Source: Psococerastis gibbosa (taxonomy: Eukaryota > Arthropoda > Insecta > Psocodea > Psocidae). Taken from it: 64,000 nucleotides of DNA. Position 1 is the first letter of the stretch, and every line of letters starts with the position of its first letter. Positions 55,887-64,000 of the stretch are shown here, piece by piece. The stretch is from the NCBI GenBank assembly GCA_963971405.1, contig OZ020484.1, positions 14,570,001 to 14,634,000 on the forward strand, written 5' to 3'. A program made the position numbers and the translations under genes. The notes beneath the pieces were generated by a model that was given only the letters and a program-made list of their open reading frames with translations, made no database searches and had not been told where the DNA came from.

Positions 55887-58800
55887 GTAAGTACCAAACT
55901 GTATGTATTAGCAATATGTATTTGGAAGTAGGGGAAACCGGGGTAAGATGGATACAGGGTTGCCAAATAAATTTTTAGCATTTACTGGACGCCTTGTTGC
56001 ATATACACTTTTCTTCAGGGGCCCTCGTCAAAACCAAAGAGTAAGTTGACACCTATGTAGGTAGGCACTTACCTAGCCTATGTGAAAATAGCAGGTAATT
56101 CTACCTCACAACGTTTAAATTTTTTAACAAAATCATATTTTTGACTGGATTTTACTAATTAAATTATTTTTTTCCGAATTGTGAAGTTTTTTACACATTT
56201 TAACCTAAGCCTTTAAATACGGGACATTTTCCGTTCCTTACGAGGAGCGTAAGGGACACGGGACAAACCCTTCAAATACGGGACTGTCCCTTGAATTACG
56301 GGACGTTTGGCAACCCTGGATGGATAGCATAAGGTGGGACTCTCAAAACTTAAAGTTAAACTTAGGTTTTAAACAACTTGGCAAGTTAACGACCTACCTA
56401 GGGATCTTGGCATCGAGAATAGATTTTGTGCAACTGGATGACAAGTGTATAATTTAGAAGGTTTAGATTGACATCCGTAAAACCGAACAATTACTCTGAA
56501 GGGATGATTATTACTAAAAAATGAGGAAACGTTATTGTCAATGAAACAATTTAATTATCAAATCAAAATAAAAAATGAAAATCAAGGGCTTGCAGGCTGC
56601 GGTTCGACGAACCTCTTGGAAATTGAGACTACGGAAGAAGCTCCTTGTTGCCTCCTTCCCCCAGGCACCTCATACTATATTGAAAGGGTTCAGCTCAGAG
56701 TCAACGTGAGGAACACAAGATTAAGAACTCTGTGGCTGATTCATTATCCAAGGCTCCACTGTCAAGAATTTTAATAACAATTAATGAATCTAGACCCGTT
56801 TTGCAGCCTACCTCTGTTTAAAATGTGTTTACGGGGTTTTATAAATTGACGATTGCCTATTAACGCTTACGTAATTACTTATAATTTTAATTTTGAAATA
56901 CTTCACTGTTGTAAATTGCTAATTGTGTTGTTATTGTAAATGCCTTCTTTATTGGATCGATTTATTTCTGTTGTTGGCATATAATAAATATTCTATTCTA
57001 TTCTTCTTCATTTACTTTTTCTTACGTAGGGACTTGCATGGCATAAGAATCAAACTGACAAAATGCAAAAAACAATTATCCATCTTACCCCACAGAGCCA
57101 ATATTCATCATACCCCACCATGCTTTCTTTGACAAGAAATGAAGTTGTGTAGAAATGTCTGCATTTTCTTCAAAATTATTCCGAATTATGAATTTCAGCG
57201 ACTATTTTAATACAACTGACGAGAATCTTGTACATAATTATAAAAGAATAAATTTGCAAAAACTTACCAAATTATAAGCGTGACGTCAAAAACGTCATTT
57301 GCTACACAACTCGAGCCCCTACACTCCCATAATTATGATTTGCTTGCGCAAGCAGGGGACCAATAGAAAAACTCAGGATCCGCCATATTTAGGCTTTAAA
57401 CTTTGGCGCCAAATCAAACTCAATAGTTTTCTTATGGCAAAGATTTTTAAAACTAAAAAAAAAATGTGTCTTTATTAAATATTGGCTGTCTAACTTTGCT
57501 ATTATGATGAATATATTTTCCCAAAATAGCTGATAATTATGTGGATTAAAAAGAAACAATAGCATCAAATAAGTTCAATCATCCAAAACAGTGACTGTAC
57601 TTACCCTATGAAATTTCAAATGTAGCAAATGCAAAATTAAATTATAGGCAATAATATGGGCAAAAAAGGGATTTTCTCTTAATTTTTAAATAAAATACAT
57701 AATACCCCTTGCTGTGAAGACCTCAATATGACACTAGCGCCAATGGTTCTTCTAGAATCTAGTGTATATCAGAAGTTCTTTGATACAACTTCAAACCAAC
57801 CGCTAAATTCTGGTGCCACGACATCCGGTCAGTTTTGGAGTTTTCTTAGGCGCCCATTCCACCGACCGGCTAGGGCTATTTACAAAAACAGTGACGTGGT
57901 AGCAGACATTCAAGACTTAGGCGGGGTTTCCACCGAACTCGCATTGCAGATTTGACGGAAATGTTTATTTTCCTCTATGCCATAGTTAAAATTGAACAAT
58001 GATCATACAGTAAAATCACAAACAAACAAACTAAAATTAAAAAATGGCGTCATGGGATATGTTAAGTACAAACATTTTAATAGATTTCTATAAAAAGAAA
58101 AATTCAAATTTCCGTCAATGTCATTTGCATTCTGCAATGCGAGGTAGGTGGAGACGCCACCTAAGTCTTGAATGTCTGCTACCACGTCACCGTTTTTGTA
58201 AATAGCCCTAGCCGGTCGGTGGAATGGGCGCCTTATGTCACTTTTAAAACTACCACCAGTTCGTTCGACATTTTAGTTTAGCGGGACATTTTGCTTATTC
58301 ACCTTACCCCGTTATCCATCTTACCCTGATCTCCCCTTTTAAATTTTTTATGCTAGGCTGTAGTTGACCCATTGGTGAAAATAGAGGGGTCCTGGGGCTT
58401 GCCCCCCCCCCCCAGGATTTCTGGAGTAAAAGACGGTATGGAGGCTAAATAATGAAAGGGAAATGAATTCTTAGTATGCTTATTTTACATGAAAAAAATC
58501 AACATATTGACCAAATACTTTCACAAAAATACATGATGCTTAAAACCTCAATATTTCAGACCTATTTTTTCAAACATTTTCTTCGGGGGAGACCCCCGGG
58601 CCCCCCTCAGTGGTCAGTTTGGTTGGCTTAGTAGGCTTAATATAACAACAAAAAATCAAGACTTATTTTATTTATCTATTTATTTATTCGTCTGTAAAAT
58701 CTCAACTGTACTGCTTGCAAAATGCGTAAAACCTCCCTAATTTGGGCCTATTCATCACTTTTTTTCTCCGGGGGAGACCCTCGGGCCCCCTTTGTCCTGT

Positions 58801-61800
58801 ATGGAATTATCGTAAAACGTCACTAATTTGGAACCATTTATCAATTTTTTTCTCCGGGTGAGAACCCCGGGCTCCCCTTTCTCCAGGGTATACTATGCGC
58901 AAAATCTCACTAATTTGGACCCTTTTTATCGATTTTTTTTCTCCGGGGGATCAAAGTCTTGGGGTCCTAAAGCTCCCCAGAGAAATTTGGGGAATTTACG
59001 CCAATGAGTATAGCCGGCCACCATTCCAAGTTGAATCCAGTGGACCAGAGCAGGATCAAAGCTGCAGATAAATTGGTCGTGTGCACAGTGCCGGTAGGGA
59101 AACATGGTAGGACTTGTCCTGGTCACCTCCGAACTAATCGTGTGACTTCACTGTGTTTCCCAAGTGGTTCGGAATCCACTATAATCAGGAGGTCCACTGG
59201 AGTCCTATGGGCCCACACCGTGGCCTGGGACTGTGTCAAACCATACTACTACTACTACGCCAATGAGTTGACCTAGGCATACTTCAGAAGACCACTGAAC
59301 ATTGCTTTGCCAGCGACCTCATTTACATTTTCGGATATTATTGGTATCGTTTCTGTATGCAAATTATGACAAACTCATCCTCGATGTCAACCCACACCCA
59401 CTACAAGTGACAATGGACAAGCTGAGACATGCTTAACATTACCACAATGAAGCAGACGTAGCCTAAGTGTGGCTTAATAAAGTGAAGGTACGAGTCCATC
59501 AAAAGACTACCTGACAATGTATACATTAATTTTTATTAATTAAAAACAACACCAATAAAATATAATATACAATACAATATTGTTATCCAATAGTTCTGTT
59601 GCTACTTGCTACAGTACTTTGATTCATAGTATACATGCAATATATATATACATTATTTGTTATTTACATGATGGGCTGCAAATTAAGAGAAAATCGGCCG
59701 CAAGACTAGACGGTTTTTCGTCGTTTGCAGTCGAATTTCTCATGAAATTTGTATAAAAAGCCATTAAGTAGGGGAAATATGCCTCTACATTTTGATACAT
59801 AGTATGTTGTGGGCATTATTACCGTTCGGCTACAGTTTTTGAGAGAGTAGATCTAGACGGATCCAGCGGGGGGGGGGGGTAGTTGTGGGTAAAATAGAAC
59901 AAACATATCGCTCATATGCACGAGAAAAGTGACACATTTCAAAAAATTGCAAAATTGAGTTATTTATACAAAAATCTCGAGGAAAATATAGCGAATTTTA
60001 TGAATGTAGTGTCACATATCTAGTTTAATTTGTTTCCATAAGATTGCGTTTTGTCACTGATCCATTGTGAAGTTTGACTAATTCGGGTTTGGCCATACTG
60101 ACATAATTCGGAATGTGCTCCAGGCGTTGACGTGGTAATTACACTTCTCTTTCAAGTAAACTGTCACATCTCAAAAGTATTAAGTGCCTCAATAGTACCA
60201 CAAGTAAAAACTAAAAAATGGTCAGAACTAAAATTTGAATTATCTCAAAAGTCAATATTTAGAAATGTGTCACTTTTCTCGTGCATGAGCGATCTGTAAT
60301 TTAAATTAGAGCGTAATAAATTAATTTTTAAATTTTCAATCGATTTGGGGGGGGGGGCAGCACCCCTTTCGTATCCAGGGGATGATCCATACGGCGCCTT
60401 TAACAAGGCTCTTCGGACCGCTAATTTTTGGATGTTGATGCACACGTTCCTTAACGAAGATAGAGATGCAGCCGATTGATAGTTTTTCCCACAAATATGC
60501 AACTTATGACATTAATTGTTATATTTCCGCAGCTATGGGAAATAACCAAAATTATGCTTTGGGAAATCGCTCCAAGCAAGTCATGGCCGAAAGGACAGCT
60601 TTGCTGTTGCTTGGAGGACTTCGACTGCGGAGCGATGCGTACTAAAGGGTGCGAACTTCTAGACTCTTTCGAAAATGCATTAAATGGGTTTCTCAACTGC
60701 AATGTGAAAAAGGTAAGAAGAAGAAAGCATCACAAATTAAAAAACTTGATAAAATTAAAAGAAAAAAAGTATGCTATTTCAGAAACTGTAGGTACACTTG
60801 CAAAAATAAATCGGCGTATGGCAAACACAGGGTGTTTCTTTAAAGCCGTTATGGTAGGCAATAACAGCATGAGTTGCTAATTTTTATAATTCTTCTACAA
60901 TATAATATATATATTATTATTATACTAGTATTATATATAGTATATAGTAGTATATATATTTTAAGTAGGGTAACCATCCGTATTGGTTTTGTCAGTGCGG
61001 TAATGATTTTTCCCAGTCCTGACAAATAATTTAAAAAAAAAAAAAAAATCCGGGGGGGGGGGGTACACTCGGACCCCCTCAATCGGGGGGCCACGCCTCT
61101 GTACTGAATTAATTTTACACAAATCTGGTCACTCTACCATCAAGGTCTGTCTTTGTACTAGCTTTCATAAGGTAAACTGCTGTTGGTAGGGTTGAAATAA
61201 ACTCCACAAGAACTTTCAAGGAGTTAAATAGGTTCCTTCACAATTTTTGAAACCCTATTTTAATGCATTAGTGGTTTCATTTTATACCCCATAATTTTTC
61301 TTTAAATTGGTATTTAGTACCCCTACTAAATACCAATTTACATCCATTAATTTAAGTTTGATGGTTATAATAGGAGTCACGTGACTGCAAAATGTAACGC
61401 GGCGTCTCGGTCTCGTCTGGTATCGGTCTCACTTCGAAACCGACATAGGCTATATAGGCCTATAGGCCTATTGGCAATCTTCCCTGATTCTTTACGACTT
61501 GAGGGAAACTTGAACTTTTAAACATTTAGAGTTTTTTGGGGTACCTTAACTTCATTCTATTGTACCTATTATTGTATAATGCTGTAAATAATTTTTAAAC
61601 AGTATTTTAAAGAGAACACTAACAGGATGAAGCCATAGAATCTGGGATGATAGGTCGTGGTCAATCGACGACCTACCATCTTGTTGCTTCATCACGTAAC
61701 TCCACCCGTAAAAGTATTTGTAATTATAAAACACTAAGAACTTAATTTTTTATCATTTTCAACAGGATTACGCTACGCATACGACTGCTTCGGAGCTATC

Positions 61801-61945
61801 TGCAAATACGATAAGTGAATTTACTAATATTCCAGGGTATTCGTTTAGAAAAGACCATTTTACAAGTAAATCAGACAATTTAAATGAGATGTCAAGAATT
61901 GGTAATAGAAGTGCATTGCCTACTGACGCAAGTTTTTACAAGTAA
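55737..61945 (+). CDS. Gene 2: cysteine-rich helical protein, possible paralogue of gene 1 (exons 55737-55886, 60533-60712, 61766-61945)
   Basis: Seen: three exons with good GT/AG borders, all phase 0, give 169 contiguous codons and a stop. There are eight cysteines, all in the first two exons, and helical stretches at HYKNIQKAAAEFKNLIIG, LWEITKIMLWEI and GCELLDSFENALNGFLN. The last exon is a polar Ser/Thr/Asn-rich tail. Inferred: a secreted, disulfide-bonded helical ligand. Compared with gene 1, the second exon here, like gene 1 exon 4, starts with L-x-E-I after a phase-0 junction. Its last helix matches gene 1 helix D as E-x-x-[ND]-x-[LF]-E-x-[VA]-[IL]-x-x-F. I recognise no family directly. 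The N-terminal part (leader and perhaps a first helix) is not secured. Coding potential is good; the paralogy claim is moderate to weak. Confidence 0.65.
55955..56318. mobile_element. hAT MITE nested in the 2.4-kb element, perfect duplication
   Basis: It starts CAGGGTTGCCAAA and ends TTTGGCAACCCTG. GATGGATA flanks both ends (55947-55954 and 56319-56326). That 8-mer is part of the outer element's terminal repeat. Confidence 0.85.
57849..58232. mobile_element. Composite Harbinger-like MITE, best copy
   Basis: Ends GGCGCCCATTCCACCGACCG and complement lie between TTA (57846-57848) and TTA (58233-58235). The inner pair GGTTTCCACCGAACTCGCAT and complement make it a nested palindrome. Confidence 0.8.
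58375..58960. repeat. G/C-tract MITE interior, tandem units
   Basis: Units of about 90-100 bp carry TTTTTTCTCCGGGGGAGACC. A SINE tail fragment (58619-58690) interrupts it. Confidence 0.5.
59015..59245. repeat. 'GTGGATTCCGAACC' family, minus-type copy
   Basis: It contains TGCACAGTGCCGGTAGGGAA, CACCTCCGAACTAATCGTGT and CACTATAATCAGGAGGTCCA. Confidence 0.55.
59909..60291. mobile_element. MITE with 30-bp inverted ends
   Basis: CGCTCATATGCACGAGAAAA, then GTGACACATTTC, is mirrored by GAAATGTGTCACTTTTCTCG, then TGCATGAGCG. It sits inside a G-tract repeat (59851-60370), just upstream of gene 2 exon b. Confidence 0.6.
60533..60712 (+). CDS. Gene 2 coding exon b (60 residues)
   Basis: The acceptor ATATTTCCGCAG ends at 60532 and the donor is AAG|GTAAGA. 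The exon is phase 0 at both ends. It reads LWEITKIMLWEIAPSK, then a cysteine cluster CCCLEDFDC, then an amphipathic helix CELLDSFENALNGFLNC. Six of the eight cysteines are here. GC content is higher than in the flanks. This exon corresponds in position and pattern to exon 4 of gene 1. Confidence 0.78.
60900..61090. repeat. TA-rich microsatellite and A/G-tract repeat
   Basis: TATATA-rich sequence lies at 60901-60960. A15-CCGG-G10 sequence at about 61031-61062 is a G-tract MITE fragment. Confidence 0.5.
61303..61340. repeat. 17-bp perfect hairpin in the last intron of gene 2
   Basis: TAAATTGGTATTTAGTA and its complement are separated by CCCC. It is small and perfect; its function is unknown. 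Confidence 0.6.
61766..61945 (+). CDS. Gene 2 last coding exon (59 residues and stop)
   Basis: The acceptor CATTTTCAACAG ends at 61765. The exon is phase 0 and ends at TAA (61943-61945). The peptide is polar and rich in Ser, Thr and Asn, has no cysteine, and contains one N-R-S sequon. It looks like a flexible C-terminal tail with no counterpart in gene 1. Candidate poly(A) signals downstream are ATTAAA at 62031 and AATAAA at 62592. Confidence 0.65.
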   Translation, partial: DYATHTTASELSANTISEFTNIPGYSFRKDHFTSKSDNLNEMSRIGNRSALPTDASFYK

Positions 61946-62591
61946 AATAATTACTACATTAATAAGTTACTACAAATGCCATAGTGGGTTGATACAACGA
62001 AATTTACTCATGTACCTACTGAGCCAATGCATTAAATGAGTATAGAAGTCTAAGTGTATATAACTGCACTTAAACTGATTTTGAGATAAACGCAATGAAG
62101 TTAGGTACCTACCTTAAACTTTATTCATTATTGGTGTACTCACTGTCAAATGCATTTTATCCAGGAACAGAGCATTCCATGAGCATGCCATGAGCATATA
62201 CCGCTCCACTGATTGGCCTTTAAAATAGATCAGCGTTTCGGGAAGGCCATTTTCAGTTATCTCAAAATCTTACACGCTTATATACAATTTGGGTTCTATA
62301 CGCTTCAAATTATTTACCTTATATTTTTACATATCGTATTCCCACATACTCACTAGTGAGATGGGGTGGACGCGGAAAGAAAGACATCACTTATAGTACA
62401 TTACTATATGCCGTTTGGGGCCAAAACAACCACACTTTATAACATGATTTTTTCTATGGTCGATGCTTCAAATAATTCCATTATAAAATAGCGCCTGCTG
62501 AAATCAGGACTGTTTATCTATTGTAAAAAAAAATCTAGGCATTGTATGTAGCCTATTGTAAAAGTTCTAATTACAGTACATCTGTTACAGT

Positions 62592-62597
62592 AATAAA
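62592..62597 (+). terminator. Possible poly(A) signal of gene 2
   Basis: AATAAA lies about 650 bases after the stop codon. A variant ATTAAA at 62031-62036 is closer. Which one is used cannot be decided from sequence. Confidence 0.3.
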
Positions 62598-62599
62598 AT

Positions 62600-63660
62600 T
62601 AATTACCTATTTATCTGCGATATAATTAATAATAATTACACTTAGTATTTCAATAGTGCTACTTATATTGTACTAGTAGGCCTAATACAATATATTAGTA
62701 TGGTGTCGCCTGTTTACTGTCGCCTGTATTAATTTTTAATGCATGAATTTATTTATAGAAAATATTGTTCATAGCCTATGGTTTAAATCTTATGAGGTGA
62801 TATTAAACTTTGATGATTTAATAAAATAATTGTCCTTTAAATAACAGTTTTGCACACATTACATAACCGCAATTTCAGCAGGGTTGTTGTCCTGGCGTTC
62901 AGTGCAGGTAGGAGCAACTAGATTATGTTTTTGTCGGTTGACTCGGTTCTCAAATTGATTGAGAAAATTGACAACTTTCATATAAAAATCAAATAAAATC
63001 AATTAAATTAAAACAACATTTACATATAACTTATAATATTACAAAGGACAAGTTCCGTGCTGGGCCCCCCTCTACAAATATCTATATCTGGACCAAATAA
63101 TCCAAGATCTAAATATTGAATTTGTTCTTTGATCTTTTATGTTATATTAATGTCTGCGTCTTTACATTCCCACAATTTCTTCATATTAAACATGAACATT
63201 TAATTGTTGAGGTGCTAACCGCAATTTTAATTTCAAATCTTCTTGGATAAAAAGTGTCCCTCTTTATAAGTTTTTTAATTGGGAATTTAACCACCAATTA
63301 CAGTGAGGCAAAGATCCGCCATATTGGGAAATTATATAATTAATTATGCAAGTTGTCCTTTAAATAAGACTTATTGGGATACACCTGCAATTGTTGAGCT
63401 ATGCAATAAAGGTATCATGGCTGCACCGTTCGTTTTAATATGACCACCAGCCACCTTAATTTCTGCAGGAGCCTGGATAGAATCAGGCATGACCGATATA
63501 CCGACAGATTTAACTTAAAAATACCTTTATTAGACTTAGATATCTCCTACCATTTGCCAGACCTGTTTATTGAGAGTGTAGGAAATAGGTAACCAAAAAT
63601 GTTTTTATAGATTTTTTATTTAATTAACAAGGCAAAATCATTATAATAATTTGGATCATT
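62600..63660. other. 3' flank, no gene recognised
   Basis: AT-rich DNA with no motif-bearing frames. I saw no repeat shared with the rest of the window. Confidence 0.45.
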
Positions 63661-63661
63661 T

Positions 63662-63845
63662 AAGTTGTCGAAGACTACTTCATGCATCATATACAATAAT
63701 AGGATATTTTTAATTTTTGGTACCGTAACTTTATCATAAAAATGATTGGCTAAAAATAGATACCATGAAAAAATTACAAAACAAAAAATTATAATACCTT
63801 ATTATATGATGCATTAAGTAGTCTTCTATAACTTAAATGAAGCAA
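63662..63845. mobile_element. Palindromic MITE, second copy
   Basis: GAAGACTACTTCATGCATCA is mirrored by TGATGCATTAAGTAGTCTTC. It is the same family as 14988-15190. Confidence 0.7.
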
Positions 63846-63944
63846 TATTTTAATAACTTACCTAGTTTTTTAAATAAAATATGAGTTTAAGCAACGAAGA
63901 AAAGAATAGTGTCACCTGCGGGCCTACTATGGTGATTCTTTTTT

Positions 63945-64000
63945 TAATATTAACCTGGGATTAAACATTGTAAACAAGATTATTTTAGAACGGATAGTAC
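63945..64000 (+). repeat. Start of a 180-bp palindromic MITE cut by the window edge
   Basis: It shares AACCTGGGATTAAACATTGT, AAACAAGATTATTTTA and GATAGTAC-type sequence with 4318-4497. Confidence 0.45.

Larger units (their letters stand above)
55931..58336. mobile_element. Unclassified 2.4-kb element with 'GGGGTAAGATGGATA' ends
   Basis: The left end GGGGAAACCGGGGTAAGATG matches the complement of the right end (CATCTTACCCTGATCTCCCC). It lies wholly inside the 4.6-kb gene 2 intron. A 79-codon frame at 56535-56774 has no known motif. Two further MITEs are nested in it. Confidence 0.5.

Overview
This window looks like nuclear DNA of an arthropod. It is AT-rich with long introns, and it is filled with transposable-element debris. 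There is no operon structure, no dense coding and no rRNA. Three things suggest an arthropod: a TATA box with a TCAGT-type initiator at about 53749-53785, interspersed repeats that end in (CAGA)n next to a segment of the 'AAATTTCATCAAAATCGACCGAG' type, and a mariner relic. The exact taxon cannot be read from the sequence.

Only two convincing host genes are present, both on the plus strand and both split by introns. Gene 1 (about 7871-23320) splices cleanly from four exons into a predicted 289-residue secreted protein. It has a hydrophobic leader, four amphipathic helices and a long A-B loop with two N-glycosylation sequons, which is the layout of a long-chain four-helix-bundle cytokine (IL-6/CNTF/Unpaired-like). 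Gene 2 (about 53782-61945) starts about 30 kb downstream, behind a clear TATA plus initiator promoter. It has three secure phase-0 coding exons and encodes an eight-cysteine helical protein. The exon holding the last two helices begins with L-x-E-I right after a phase-0 junction, and its last helix shares the E-x-x-[ND]-x-[LF]-E-x-[VA]-[IL]-x-x-F spacing with gene 1. I therefore propose a tandem, fast-diverging cytokine pair; this is inference and needs structure or profile searches.

The rest is repeats. Those I can support are: a tRNA-Glu-derived SINE family (about a dozen copies); a second tRNA-headed SINE with an inverted copy; a family of hAT-type MITEs with G/C homopolymer tracts, many with 8-bp target-site duplications; palindromic Harbinger-like MITEs flanked by TTA/TAA, one a perfect 64-bp-arm hairpin; a mariner relic whose transposase N-terminus is amplified in four tandem copies; a Penelope-like GIY-YIG endonuclease fragment; LINE C-terminal tails; an unclassified ~0.9-kb family with (CAGA)n near its end (four copies); and 175-bp, 95-bp and ~119-bp tandem arrays.

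Layout: 1-7.87 kb repeats upstream of gene 1; 7.87-23.3 kb gene 1, whose 13.1-kb first intron holds SINEs, MITEs, LINE tails and two copies of the 0.9-kb family; 23.3-53.7 kb intergenic repeats including the mariner array, the Penelope fragment and the 175-bp satellite; 53.7-61.9 kb gene 2, with nested transposons in its 4.6-kb intron; 61.9-64 kb 3' flank and repeats.
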